From: Bacteroidota bacterium
GTDB taxonomy: Bacteria; Bacteroidota; Bacteroidia; Chitinophagales; Chitinophagaceae
Reading direction: 5' to 3'
NCBI GenBank assembly: GCA_016868815.1
Contig: VGFQ01000002.1
Coordinates: 310,001-374,000 of the forward strand
DNA length: 64,000 nucleotides
Part shown: positions 24,421-33,477 of the stretch, piece after piece
How the letters are laid out: each line of letters begins with the position of its first letter
How positions within the stretch are numbered: position 1 is the stretch's first letter
Notes under the pieces: model-generated
Told to the model about the DNA's origin: nothing
What the model saw: the letters and a program-made list of their open reading frames with translations, nothing else
Databases searched by the model: none
Program-made: the position numbers and the translations under genes

Positions 24421-26577
24421 ATGATACAAAGGGTGCTGCCCGTTTGCCTGCTGGCAGGCTTGTCGCTGACCGGCCCCGGTCCAAGGCCGCCCATCGATTG
24501 GCCGGTATATGGCGGAAGCCCTCTCAACATCCGCTACAGTCCCTTGCGGGCCGTCGACACTGCCAACGTGCACCTCCTTCGGCCGGTATGGGAATACCAT
24601 GCCGGAGATGCGGACACTGCGCAGCGTTCCCAGATCCAATGCCATCCGATCATAGTCCATGGCATCCTCTATGGCACTTCCGCCACCCTGAAGCTCTTTG
24701 CCCTCAAGGCGCATACCGGCGAGGTCATCTGGACCTTTGACCCTGCCCAGGCCACGGGCGGAGGACGCAAGCCCTTCTTCGGCACCAACAACAGCCGGGG
24801 CGTCACATACTGGTCGGATGGCCGTGCTGACCAGCGCATCCTCTACGGCGCCGGGCATTACCTCCATTGCCTCGATGCCCGCAGCGGCCGCCCGGTGCTA
24901 TCCTTCGGCGACAGCGGCCGCGTCGACCTCCACGACGGCTTGGGCCCAGCAGCCCAAGACCGCCTAGTCAACCTCACCACACCCGGCATCGTATATCGCG
25001 ACCTCATCATCATCGGCTCCCGTGTCGATGAGGCCGCCTCCGCCGCACCTGGCTATATACGTGCCTACGATGTGCGTACCGGCCGTCGCAGATGGACCTT
25101 CCAGACTATCCCCGGGCCTGGAGACCCGGGATATCGCACCTGGGACGACAGCACCGCCTACCGACATGTCGGGGGCGCCAATAGCTGGTCGGGGCTGAGT
25201 TTGGATGAAGCACGCGGTATCGTCTTTGTCCCCACCGGATCCGCCTCCTTCGACTTCTACGGCGGGCGCCGCAAAGGCGACAACCTCTACGCCAACTGCC
25301 TGCTGGCACTCGACGCGGCCACCGGCAAACGCCGGTGGCATTTCCAGACCGTGCATCACGATGTGTGGGATCGCGACCTCCCGACAGCCCCCGCCCTCGT
25401 CACCGTCACCCATGGCGGCAAGCGCATCGACGCCGTCGCCCAGCCCACCAAGTCGGGCTTCGTCTTTCTCTTCGAACGAGCCACCGGCAGGCCGCTCTTT
25501 CCCATTGAAGAACGCCCCGTGCCGGTCGACACCGAGCTGAAGGGGGAGCGGCTCGCCTACTCCCAGCCCTTCCCAGTCAGACCGGCACCCTTCGCCCGGC
25601 AGTCGTTCCCTGCGGAAGAACTCAACGACCTGGTGCCTGACAGCTCCCGCGCCGAGATACGCCAGCGCTGGGAAGGCTTCCGCAAGGACCATCTCTACGC
25701 ACCGCCCGCCCGACGCGGCACCATCATCCTCCCGGGCTTCGACGGGGGCGCCGAATGGGGCGGTCCCGCCTTCGACCCCGCCACGGGCATGCTCTATGTC
25801 AACGCCAACGAGATGCCTTGGATTCTTCGCATGGTCGACCAGCCCGTACAGCCAAGGGTGGAGACCTTCGGACAGGCAGGCCGACGCCTGTACATACAGC
25901 ATTGCATGGCCTGCCATGGACCCGAACGCCGGGGCAGTGGCAACAACCCCGATATCACACAGACTGGCTTTCGTTACGACACGGTCTCGCTGCCGGCCCT
26001 GTTGCGCGCGGGCCGCCGCATGATGCCGTCTTTTGCACATCTCTCCGACGCCGAGCGGCAGGCTGTCACTGCTTACCTGCTGGGGGATGCGTCGAAGTCC
26101 GACCGCGCCTTCGGCCGCCAGCCCGTCGACAGCTTCCTGCAGTTGCCCTACGGGATGGACGGGTACAACAAATTCCTCACCCGCGAAGGCTACCCCGCCA
26201 TCCGCCCGCCCTGGGGCTCCCTCAACGCCATCGATCTCAACAAAGGAGAGATCGCCTGGAAAGTGCCGCTGGGCACCTATCCCGAGTTCGAAGCCAAGAG
26301 CATCGTCACGGGCTCCGAGAACTACGGCGGACCTGTCGTCACCGCCGGTGGGCTCGTCTTCATCGCCGCCACCCGCGACGCCCGCATCCGGGCATTCGAC
26401 AAGCGCACCGGCCGACAGCTTTGGTCATGGCAACTCCCTGCACCGGGCTTCGCCACCCCAGCCGTCTATGCCGTCGACGGACACCAATACCTGGTGATCG
26501 CCTGCGGAGGCGGGAAGCTGGGCACGAAGAGTGGTGACAGCTACGTCGCCTTCAGCCTGCCACAGCCTGCCCGGTAA
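24421..26577 (+). CDS. PQQ-dependent (glucose-type) quinoprotein dehydrogenase with c-type heme domain
   Basis: A periplasmic quinoprotein of 718 residues. The eight-bladed propeller opens with WPVYGGSPLNIRYSPL. It carries the tryptophan docking repeats TGKRRWHFQTVHHDVWDRDLP and ALDAATGKRRW, ending with GRQLWSWQLPAPGFATPAVY, as in the membrane glucose/alcohol dehydrogenase family. A cytochrome c segment is inserted before the last blades: CMACH at residues 495-499, with a likely Met ligand in RRMMPSF. Electrons would pass from PQQ to heme c. The N-terminal MIQRVLPVCLLAGLSL is a signal peptide. The ATG at 24421 is 44 bp after mutS2. No PQQ-synthesis genes are in the window, and the sugar or alcohol substrate is not predictable. 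Confidence 0.9.
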   Translation: MIQRVLPVCLLAGLSLTGPGPRPPIDWPVYGGSPLNIRYSPLRAVDTANVHLLRPVWEYHAGDADTAQRSQIQCHPIIVHGILYGTSATLKLFALKAHTGEVIWTFDPAQATGGGRKPFFGTNNSRGVTYWSDGRADQRILYGAGHYLHCLDARSGRPVLSFGDSGRVDLHDGLGPAAQDRLVNLTTPGIVYRDLIIIGSRVDEAASAAPGYIRAYDVRTGRRRWTFQTIPGPGDPGYRTWDDSTAYRHVGGANSWSGLSLDEARGIVFVPTGSASFDFYGGRRKGDNLYANCLLALDAATGKRRWHFQTVHHDVWDRDLPTAPALVTVTHGGKRIDAVAQPTKSGFVFLFERATGRPLFPIEERPVPVDTELKGERLAYSQPFPVRPAPFARQSFPAEELNDLVPDSSRAEIRQRWEGFRKDHLYAPPARRGTIILPGFDGGAEWGGPAFDPATGMLYVNANEMPWILRMVDQPVQPRVETFGQAGRRLYIQHCMACHGPERRGSGNNPDITQTGFRYDTVSLPALLRAGRRMMPSFAHLSDAERQAVTAYLLGDASKSDRAFGRQPVDSFLQLPYGMDGYNKFLTREGYPAIRPPWGSLNAIDLNKGEIAWKVPLGTYPEFEAKSIVTGSENYGGPVVTAGGLVFIAATRDARIRAFDKRTGRQLWSWQLPAPGFATPAVYAVDGHQYLVIACGGGKLGTKSGDSYVAFSLPQPAR

Positions 26578-26605
26578 ACAGCGATGCCGTACCTTCGCAG
26601 CCTGC

Positions 26606-27937
26606 ATGAAAACCCGCACCACGCGTAAAGACAAGGTCAGCATCATCACCCTGGGATGCAGCAAAAACCTCGTGGACAGCGAGGTCATCAGCGGGCAGCT
26701 CCGCGCAAACGACATCGACGTGGTGCACGAGAATACCCGCTCCGGCCACAACATCGTCATCGTCAACACCTGCGGGTTCATCGACAAGGCCAAAGAGGAA
26801 AGCATCCAGACCATCCTCGAACAGGTCGAGCTCAAGCGGCGAGGACGCCTCGAAAAAGTATACGTCACCGGCTGCCTCAGCGAACGCTACCGCGAGAACC
26901 TGGAAGAGGAGATCCCCGAGGTGGACGCCTATTTCGGGACGATGGAATTGCCCCGCCTCCTGAAGCAGTTCGAGGCCGACTACCGCGCCGAACTCGTCGG
27001 CGAGCGGCTGCTATCGACACCCGCCCACTATGCATACCTCAAGATCAGCGAAGGCTGCAACCGCACCTGCTCCTTCTGTGCCATCCCCCTCATGCGCGGC
27101 GGACATGTGAGCCGCCCTATGGACGACCTCGTCGCCGAAGCCCGGCGGCTCGTCAGTGCCGGCGTCAAAGAGGTCATGCTCATCGCACAGGAACTCACCT
27201 ACTACGGACTCGACATCTACAAACGCAGGGCCCTGCCCGAACTCCTCGAACGCCTCTCCGACGTCGAAGGACTCCGCTGGATACGCCTGCACTATGCCTA
27301 CCCCTCCCGCTTCCCGCTGGAAGTGCTCGACGTCATGGCCGCCCGCCCCAACATCTGCAAGTACCTCGACATGCCGCTGCAGCACGCAAGCGACCGCATG
27401 CTCGAAGCTATGCGCCGGCAGATCACCCGCGCGGAGATGGAGCGCCTGATCGAAGACACACGGTCACGAATACCCGAAATATGCCTCCGTACCACTTTCA
27501 TCGCCGGATTTCCGGGGGAGACGCGCGACGATGTCGATGCACTGCTCGACTTCGTCAGTCGCCAGCGGTTCGACCGGGTCGGCGTCTTCACCTACTCCCA
27601 TGAGGAAGGCACAGGCGCCCATGGGCTCGAGGACACCCTCTCGCAGGACGAGAAGGAGGCCCGCGCCCAGGAGGTCATGGACCTCCAGCAGGAGATCAGC
27701 CTGGAGAAGAACCTCGCCAAAGTCGGCCAGGTCTTCGAGACCGTCGTCGACCGGCGCGAGGCCGGACGTTACGTCGGACGCACCGAACATGACAGCGTGG
27801 AAGTGGACAACGAAGTCATCATCCGGACGAAGGCCAAACTTTCGCCCGGCGATTTTGTTTCTGTGAAAATCACCAAGGCCTTTGACTACGACCTCGAGGG
27901 AGAACCCGTCGACCCTGCACCCGGCAAGAGAGCATGA
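26606..27937 (+). CDS. rimO: Ribosomal protein S12 methylthiotransferase RimO
   Basis: A radical SAM methylthiotransferase that modifies an aspartate of ribosomal protein S12. The UPF0004 domain begins VSIITLGCSKNLVDSEV with conserved cysteines, including NTCGF and VTGCLSERY. The radical SAM cluster is C-x3-C-x2-C in GCNRTCSFCAIPLMRGG, and a C-terminal TRAM domain ends near VSVKITKAFDYDLEG. The length of 443 residues is normal. The ATG at 26606 follows TACCTTCG by 8 nt, a near-match to the -7 consensus. The gene is very rich in GC. It is followed 43 bp later by bshC on the same strand. Confidence 0.96.
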   Translation: MKTRTTRKDKVSIITLGCSKNLVDSEVISGQLRANDIDVVHENTRSGHNIVIVNTCGFIDKAKEESIQTILEQVELKRRGRLEKVYVTGCLSERYRENLEEEIPEVDAYFGTMELPRLLKQFEADYRAELVGERLLSTPAHYAYLKISEGCNRTCSFCAIPLMRGGHVSRPMDDLVAEARRLVSAGVKEVMLIAQELTYYGLDIYKRRALPELLERLSDVEGLRWIRLHYAYPSRFPLEVLDVMAARPNICKYLDMPLQHASDRMLEAMRRQITRAEMERLIEDTRSRIPEICLRTTFIAGFPGETRDDVDALLDFVSRQRFDRVGVFTYSHEEGTGAHGLEDTLSQDEKEARAQEVMDLQQEISLEKNLAKVGQVFETVVDRREAGRYVGRTEHDSVEVDNEVIIRTKAKLSPGDFVSVKITKAFDYDLEGEPVDPAPGKRA

Positions 27938-27980
27938 GAGTGGTACGCTTCGTAGTCGGCCCGATCAAAAGGAACACAGG

Positions 27981-29576
27981 TTGGAGAGCAATGTCACATA
28001 CCTCGACTATGCGTCGACGCGGTCCTTCGGTCCCCTCGTGATCGACTACTTGTCGGGCGCTCCCACCCTGAAGCCCTTTGAGGCCCATCGTCCCGACATG
28101 TCAGGCATTCGTGCGGCCGTCGAGGCAAGGCGGTCGGCGCAGCCTGACAGGGCCCTGCTCGTGCAAGCCATTCGCGACACCCACGCTTCGATGCCGCTGA
28201 CGCCGGCTCAGGAGGCAAACCTCGAAGCCTTGCTCCATGAGGACTGCTTCACCATCTGCACCGCGCACCAGCCCAACGTCCTCACGGGCTATCTGTACTT
28301 CGCCTATAAGATCCTCCATGCCATCCGCCTCGCCGGGGACTGCGCCCGTGAGATGCCCGGTTGCCGTTTTGTGCCCGTCTTCTGGATGGGCAGCGAAGAC
28401 AACGACCTCGAGGAGCTTGGACAGATCCGACTCCATGGCGCAAAGCTTTCCTGGCAGACGCAGCAGACAGGTGCCGTGGGCCGTATGACAGTCGACGAAC
28501 CCTTGCTGGCGCTCATCCGCAGCGTCGCCGGCACCCTTGGCGTAGAGGCCCACGGCCAAGAGGTCATCGAGATGCTACAGGATGCCTACCGTAAGGGCAT
28601 CTCCATCGCGGAAGCCACCTTCCGCATCATTCAGCATCTCTTCTGCGATCTGGGACTGCTGGTGCTGCAGCCGGATGATCCTCGACTGAAGCGTGCCATG
28701 ATACCGGTGTTCCGCGAGGAACTCGAAAGCCGTGCCTCGCATCGGTTGGTGGCGCCCGTCGCCGAGGCTCTCGACACGATCCACAAGGCACAGGTGCGTC
28801 CCCGGGAGGTCAACCTCTTCTGGATGGATGCAGGTGTCCGCAACCGCATCATCCCCGTAGGCGACCGGTTCGTCGTCGATGGGACCGATATCGACCTCTC
28901 CCTCGCCGAGATCCTTGGCCGCCTCGAGACAGAACCTGAGCGGTTCAGTCCCAACATTGTACTACGCGCCCTGTACCAAGAGCAGTTGACGCCCGGTGTC
29001 GCCTTCATCGGCGGCGGTTCCGAGGTGGCCTACTGGCTGGAGTTGAAGGGGTTGTTCGATCACTTCCAAGTGCCCTTTCCCGTGTTGTTCCTGCGAAACA
29101 GCTTCCTGCTCACGGAGGAGGACGACCGACGACTCATCAAGGCTTCCGGCTGGACGGTGCAGGACCTCTTCTGCGAGCCTCGGCAACTAATGGAAGATCT
29201 GGCCCGGCGCATGAGTAGCCGGAGTCTGGAGATGGAATCGGAGATACAGCAGGCAGAGCGATTTTATAAGGCCTTGTCGGACCGGGCCGCCGCAATCGAT
29301 CCCACATTGGTGGGTCATGTGCAGTCGCTGCGCATCAAGGCGGTGGACAAGCTGCGGGCTTTGGAGGCGAAGTTGCTACGGGCCGAGCGCCGCAAGCACG
29401 CGGAGGCCGAGCAAAGGCTGTCGCGTCTCCGCTCACGCTTATTTCCCGGGGGCGGATTGCAGGAGCGCCACGAGAACATCCTGCCCTTCCTGGCGCGGCA
29501 TGGCAAGGGGGTTGTCGGTAGGATCCTGGAGGCTTCCCGGGGTTGCGAGATGCGATTCGGTATTGCTGAGCTTTGA
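27981..29576 (+). CDS. bshC: Bacillithiol biosynthesis cysteine-adding enzyme BshC
   Basis: Catalyses the last step of bacillithiol synthesis, adding cysteine to glucosaminyl-malate. BshC features are visible: FTICTAHQPNVLTGYLYFAYKI (Rossmann-like opening), FVPVFWMGSEDNDLEELGQI, VNLFWMDAGVRNRI, then VAFIGGGSEVAYWLELKGLF, with a C-terminal coiled coil. I choose a TTG start at 27981 (reading L-E-S-N-V-T-Y-L-D-Y), preceded by an AAAAGGA ribosome binding site, giving 531 residues, typical for BshC. The frame stays open upstream into rimO, but that part is unlike the family. A bacillithiol S-transferase-like gene lies at 38.2 kb. Confidence 0.92.
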   Translation: MESNVTYLDYASTRSFGPLVIDYLSGAPTLKPFEAHRPDMSGIRAAVEARRSAQPDRALLVQAIRDTHASMPLTPAQEANLEALLHEDCFTICTAHQPNVLTGYLYFAYKILHAIRLAGDCAREMPGCRFVPVFWMGSEDNDLEELGQIRLHGAKLSWQTQQTGAVGRMTVDEPLLALIRSVAGTLGVEAHGQEVIEMLQDAYRKGISIAEATFRIIQHLFCDLGLLVLQPDDPRLKRAMIPVFREELESRASHRLVAPVAEALDTIHKAQVRPREVNLFWMDAGVRNRIIPVGDRFVVDGTDIDLSLAEILGRLETEPERFSPNIVLRALYQEQLTPGVAFIGGGSEVAYWLELKGLFDHFQVPFPVLFLRNSFLLTEEDDRRLIKASGWTVQDLFCEPRQLMEDLARRMSSRSLEMESEIQQAERFYKALSDRAAAIDPTLVGHVQSLRIKAVDKLRALEAKLLRAERRKHAEAEQRLSRLRSRLFPGGGLQERHENILPFLARHGKGVVGRILEASRGCEMRFGIAEL

Positions 29577-29720
29577 TGATCTTGCTTCTGCTCCATTACC
29601 CGTACGTCACCATCATGGTATGAAGGATAATCCTGTCAAAGCCCGTCCAACGTCTGATAGGTAAAACGATCAATGCATGTAGGGATTTTCCATGGATGTT
29701 TCACCCTGATGACTCCATGA

Positions 29721-30103
29721 ATCGCTGTATCTCTTTTCAACGGAACGGTTCCACCCTTCTATTCAAAGGCGGAATCGGAGGTGATCGGTGTGCCGCAACG
29801 GCCTGTGTGGACCCAGGCTGTGATCGATCCCGACTCGGGAAGATATTTGGTGAACAGATTGGACCCCCTACTCTTCTCCGTCAAAACGCCGGGCATAAGC
29901 AATGCAGAAAAGACGGGTCCCTACATGCACAACGGAGTCTATAACACAATGGAGGAAGTAGTTCGATTCTACCGGGTGGGAGGTGGTGTCGGCATCGGGA
30001 TCAATATTCCCTAGCAGACGCAGCCCTTCGACTCCCCCAACTCACTGACTCTGACAGCCGCGCCCTAGTTTCTTTCATGCGCAGTTTGACCGACAAGCCA
30101 TGA
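29721..30103 (+). pseudogene. C-terminal remnant of a MauG/di-heme cytochrome c peroxidase
   Basis: In one frame the sequence reads LFNGTVPPFYSKAESEVIGVP, then PDSGRYLV, VKTPGISNAEKTGPYMHNG and VYNTMEEVVRFYRVGGG. This is the region around the C-terminal heme ligand of cytochrome c peroxidases. A TAG at 30012-30014 interrupts it. Beyond, QTQPFDSP is followed by a one-base shift, after which LTDSDSRALVSFMRSLTDKP and a stop restore the normal C-terminus. The shift falls in a run of five C. No heme-binding C-x-x-C-H and no N-terminal half are present; a stop at 29718-29720 precedes the remnant. A dead fragment. The 144 bp between bshC and it hold nothing recognisable. Confidence 0.75.
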
Positions 30104-30148
30104 CTGGAAAGGAAATACGAGGGTGAGGGTGCCCGGAAATAGGATTGA

Positions 30149-30648
30149 TCATATGGCGGTCGTGAGAAGCCCCATTCGTACAAGACCACGAGAAGGAATC
30201 CACATCTGTTCGAACCGACGAAGGCGACCTATTCCCAGTTTCGGATGGGTATCTGGATTCGATGCGATGGATGGGGCTACTATTTCATACTCTTCCTGCC
30301 TTTATTCGCGGCCGTGGCGGTGTCCATGTTGGCCTTCTTCCGCAAACCCTCGCAAGCGATCCGAGGTTCGGACTCGGGATCGGTGCATTGTTTGCTGCAG
30401 TCGCAAACTCATACATCACGAACTCGATCATCCCGAACACGGGAGAACTATCGCTGACCGATCTGATCAACCTGGTGGGTACGTGCATGATCCTCCTCAC
30501 CTTGATCGAGTCTGCCATTTCCCTGTACATTTTTGAGAACCAAGGGAAACACGAACTCGCCAGAAAGTATGATCGATACTCTTTCATCATCATCCTGACA
30601 CTGTACATCCTGCTCAATGTTGCGTTGGCAGTCGCCGCCATTGCGTAG
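30149..30648 (+). pseudogene. Frameshifted remnant resembling the membrane domain of a pentameric ligand-gated ion channel
   Basis: Frame one reads YSQFRMGIWIR, then WGYYFILFLPLFAAVAVSML (helix M1) up to about 30360. After a one-base shift a second frame continues with RFGLGIGALFAAVANSYITN and SIIPNTGELSLTD (M2 and the M2-M3 loop). LINLVGTCMILLTLIESAIS (M3), a charged linker and YSFIIILTLYILLNVALAVA (M4) follow, ending at 30648. The order M1-M2-M3-M4, the proline-threonine after M2 and the I-E in M3 match bacterial homologues such as GLIC, as I recall them. About 40 residues precede M1, whereas the extracellular ligand domain needs about 190, so it is truncated as well as shifted. An unrelated four-helix membrane protein is the alternative. 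Confidence 0.55.
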
Positions 30649-30778
30649 CCCCATTTGACCGAAGTACCGGAGAACCCTTTGGCGTCGTGCTATGACTCCT
30701 GCGACCGGCCCTGCGAATTGTTTACCCCATATTGGGGAACTCAGTATCCTTTCGGCTCCATACGGGTGCCGTCAGAAA

Positions 30779-31492
30779 TCATACCTCCCCGTACCGGGCG
30801 GCGGCCTCGTTCAGGATCGCAACGGTCGCCGTGGCGCCGATGCGGGTGGCGCCGGCCTCGATGGCCAGAAGCATCTCGTCGAGGGTCCGTATGCCCCCGG
30901 CGGCCTTTATCCCCACGGAAGGCGGGCAATGCCTTCGCATGAGCCGCAGGTCGTCGAGCGTGGCCCCACGCGTCGAGAATCGGCCATCATCGCCCTTCAC
31001 ATATCCATAGCCGGTGGAGGTCTTCACGAAGGCCACACCCGCCTTGCTGCAGATGTGGCAGAGAGCGTTCTTATGGGTGTCTTGCAGGAAGTCGTTTTCG
31101 AAGATGACCTTCAGGATGGCGCCGTGGGCGAGCACCTCTGTGTTCAGGGCCCGCACTTCCTCCTCCACGTATGCCAGATTGCCGCCCAGCAGTTGACCAG
31201 TGTTGATGACCATATCGATCTCTGTGGCTCCATCGATACATGCCTGACGACATTCTGCGAGCTTGACGGACGTCGTCGAATTTCCGTGTGGGAAGCCGGC
31301 CACCGTGCAGACCTTCACGCCGCTACCCTCTAGTAGGCTTCCAGCTTGGCGCACGGCGTAGGGCTTCACGCAGACGGTTGCAGTACCATAACTCCTCGCC
31401 ACGCTGCAACCTACCCGTAGATCCTCATCTGTCATGGTGGGATGAAGGATCGAGTGGTCGATCATGGAAGCTAGTTCTCGCACTTTGTCCAT
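30779..31492 (-). CDS. deoC: Deoxyribose-phosphate aldolase
   Basis: Cleaves 2-deoxyribose 5-phosphate to glyceraldehyde 3-phosphate and acetaldehyde in nucleoside catabolism. The 237-residue TIM barrel shows IDHSILHPT at the start, ATVCVKPY, TVAGFPHGNSTTSVK, EIDMVINTG (proton-relay Asp), LKVIFEND and FVKTSTGY, with the Schiff-base lysine. KAAGGIRT and the closing IGATATVAIL form the phosphate site. It follows purE by 50 bp on the same strand, so it may be the last gene of a purK-purE-deoC transcript. The link with the purine genes is positional only. Confidence 0.96.
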   Translation of the reverse strand: MDKVRELASMIDHSILHPTMTDEDLRVGCSVARSYGTATVCVKPYAVRQAGSLLEGSGVKVCTVAGFPHGNSTTSVKLAECRQACIDGATEIDMVINTGQLLGGNLAYVEEEVRALNTEVLAHGAILKVIFENDFLQDTHKNALCHICSKAGVAFVKTSTGYGYVKGDDGRFSTRGATLDDLRLMRRHCPPSVGIKAAGGIRTLDEMLLAIEAGATRIGATATVAILNEAAARYGEV

Positions 31493-31542
31493 GGATGGGT
31501 GTGTTGAATAAAGGGATCTGTCGCCTCTTCCAATGGCAGACC

Positions 31543-32073
31543 TTAGAGGCGTCCTCCGCCTTTGCCTTCTGTCTTCCGCGCCTTTTCGATGACTTCCTCG
31601 CGCATACGCTCCTTCATATCCTGCAGTTGCTGTGCCAACGCTTCATCGGTGGTGGACAGCATCGAGGCGGCGAGGATGGCGGCGTTCTTGGCCGCGTTGA
31701 GGGCAACCGTCGCCACGGGTACGCCGTTGGGCATCTGTAGGATCGAAAGGATGGAATCCCATCCTTCAATGGAGTTGGAAGATTTCACCGGCACACCTAT
31801 GACAGGCAGCGTGGTGATGGAGGCCACCATGCCAGGCAGGTGTGCGGCGCCACCGGCCCCGGCGATGACCACCTTCAGCCCTCGTCCACGGGCCGTACGA
31901 GCATATTCCATCATTCGTTCCGGTGTGCGGTGTGCCGAGACGATCGTCAGCTCATAGGGGATGCCGAAGGCTTTGAGCTGATCTGCCGCTGGCTGCATGA
32001 TGGGCAGGTCGCTGTCGCTGCCCATGATGATGCCAACAAGCGGTGGCGTAGCGGGGGGTGAGACGTGTTCCAT
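31543..32073 (-). CDS. purE: N5-carboxyaminoimidazole ribonucleotide mutase
   Basis: Converts N5-CAIR to CAIR in purine synthesis. The 176 residues show the class I PurE core: [13 protein letters not shown] (substrate loop), [14 protein letters not shown] (catalytic His), [21 protein letters not shown] and [19 protein letters not shown]. The acidic-basic C-terminal tail after residue 160 is variable. It starts 21 bp after purK, whose product supplies its substrate, so the two are surely one operon. The start is [11 protein letters not shown]; the first ~10 residues are a loose leader. Confidence 0.97.
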   Translation of the reverse strand: MEHVSPPATPPLVGIIMGSDSDLPIMQPAADQLKAFGIPYELTIVSAHRTPERMMEYARTARGRGLKVVIAGAGGAAHLPGMVASITTLPVIGVPVKSSNSIEGWDSILSILQMPNGVPVATVALNAAKNAAILAASMLSTTDEALAQQLQDMKERMREEVIEKARKTEGKGGGRL

Positions 32074-32094
32074 ATAGGGGATATGTGGTATTCC

Positions 32095-33228
32095 TTAGAT
32101 CTCCCTTTCTCCGCGTACTTTCAGCATCTGCTTCACTAGGCTGGCCTTATGTAACAGTCCCTGGCGGTCATTGCCGAGTAGGGTGACGTGGCCCATCTTG
32201 CGGCCAGGGCGGGTCTCCCGTTTGCCATACAGATGGACGTATGCATTATCCATCTGCAACACTTCTGCCAGCCCCTCATACCGGGGGGCGCCGGCGAAGC
32301 CCTCTTCTCCCAGCAGATTGACCATCAGCGATGGTAGGATCGCCTCTGTATTACCAAGTGGGTAGCCGGCAACAATGCGAAGGAGCATATCGAACTGAGA
32401 GCAGTAGTTGCCTTCAATGCTGTGGTGGCCGCTGTTGTGTACACGGGGAGCCGTCTCATTGACAAAGACATTGCCGGCCGTATCCAGCAACAGCTCAACG
32501 GCGAAAAGGCCTGGCGAGCATAGATTTCTTGCCACCGAGAGAGCCACTGCCTCTGCCTTCCAAAGTTCAGTCTTTGAGAGGTTGGCCGGGCACGACTGGT
32601 AGTTGAGTAGGTTGAGGTTAGGGTAAAAGACCATTTCGACGGGAGGGAATATCGACTGGCCGCCCTGTGCATCGATAGCCACGATCAGGGCGATCTCTTT
32701 GTGGACAGGGATTAGCTTTTCCAAGACGGATGGGGCATCAAAGCCTTTCTGCATGTCCGCCCGACTATGCAGGATCTGCACGCCCCTACCGTCGTAACCG
32801 CCGGTGGCAAGCTTCTGTACCGCTGGTAAAAAGTCTGCCTGCGCTTTAAGTTCTGCAAGGCTTTGGATGATTTTGAAGGCAGCGGTGGGGATGCCATGTT
32901 CGACATAGAAGGATTTCTGCAGCGACTTGTCGCGGATGATGCCCAGTGCATGGCTATTCGGAAAAACGGTCTTGCCGGACTCCTCCAACGCCTGGATGCC
33001 TTCAAGGCTGACATGTTCTATCTCGATGGTCAGTACATCTACCTGCTGGCCGAAAGCAATCACATCCTCTCGGTTCCGGATATCACCCTGGACAAAATGT
33101 TGGCAAAGAGAGGCGGAAGGACAGGCGGGGTCATTCTCCATGACCCAAGTCTCCAGGGGGTAGTTGGCAGCCTGTTGGAGCAGCATCCTGCCCAGCTGTC
33201 CGCCACCCAGGATGCCTATCCTTTTCAT
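32095..33228 (-). CDS. purK: N5-carboxyaminoimidazole ribonucleotide synthase
   Basis: An ATP-grasp enzyme that carboxylates AIR using bicarbonate and ATP. The N-terminus KRIGILGGGQLGRML is the PurK signature. The ATP-grasp body follows with DVLTIEIEHV, KLATGGYDGRG (ATP-binding loop), FAVELLLDTAGNVFVNETAPRVHNSG and HHSIEGNYCSQF. The length of 377 residues is normal. The ATG at 33228 is preferred over one three codons upstream. It is the first gene of purK-purE-deoC and is divergent from hppD across a 249-bp region. Confidence 0.97.
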   Translation of the reverse strand: MKRIGILGGGQLGRMLLQQAANYPLETWVMENDPACPSASLCQHFVQGDIRNREDVIAFGQQVDVLTIEIEHVSLEGIQALEESGKTVFPNSHALGIIRDKSLQKSFYVEHGIPTAAFKIIQSLAELKAQADFLPAVQKLATGGYDGRGVQILHSRADMQKGFDAPSVLEKLIPVHKEIALIVAIDAQGGQSIFPPVEMVFYPNLNLLNYQSCPANLSKTELWKAEAVALSVARNLCSPGLFAVELLLDTAGNVFVNETAPRVHNSGHHSIEGNYCSQFDMLLRIVAGYPLGNTEAILPSLMVNLLGEEGFAGAPRYEGLAEVLQMDNAYVHLYGKRETRPGRKMGHVTLLGNDRQGLLHKASLVKQMLKVRGEREI

Positions 33229-33272
33229 ATGTTCCAATTAGGGTGTGAAGATAGCGAACCAGCTGGATATGC

Positions 33273-33302
33273 TTTTGAATCCATCGGCCGTTTATATCTT
33301 TG
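33273..33302 (+). promoter_or_regulatory. Putative promoter TTTTG-N17-TATCTTTG upstream of hppD
   Basis: TTTTG at 33273-33277 and TATCTTTG at 33295-33302 match the Bacteroidota -33 and -7 elements with 17 bp between them (consensus about 19). It points toward hppD with a leader of about 170 nt. A 29-codon frame (33310-33399, beginning MRPDYPNKRF) lies in that leader; I cannot say whether it is translated. Confidence 0.45.
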
Positions 33303-33477
33303 TACTCGTATGAGGCCGGACTATCCAAACAAGAGGTTCTCTGACAAACGCTGCGCCTACTTCCTATTGATGGAAGTGCTTTCCATGGACAAGTATTGAC
33401 CGCATCGATGCCCCGCTGCATCGCATGCTACCCTTGACATTCCTCCGCATTTTTTGTCTTAATCCATCCCAGTACTC

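Noticed and set aside
24964-26040. Long antisense open frame (358 codons) inside the quinoprotein gene
   Set aside because: High-GC codon bias leaves the reverse frame open; the translation has no recognisable domain and the sense gene is full length with clear motifs.
26656-27603. 315-codon plus-strand frame overlapping rimO
   Set aside because: Arg/Pro/His-rich shadow of rimO in another frame, with no family features.
33310-33399. 29-codon frame MRPDYPNKRF in the hppD leader
   Set aside because: A promoter precedes it, but there is no ribosome binding site and no recognisable product; it is recorded only as part of the leader.
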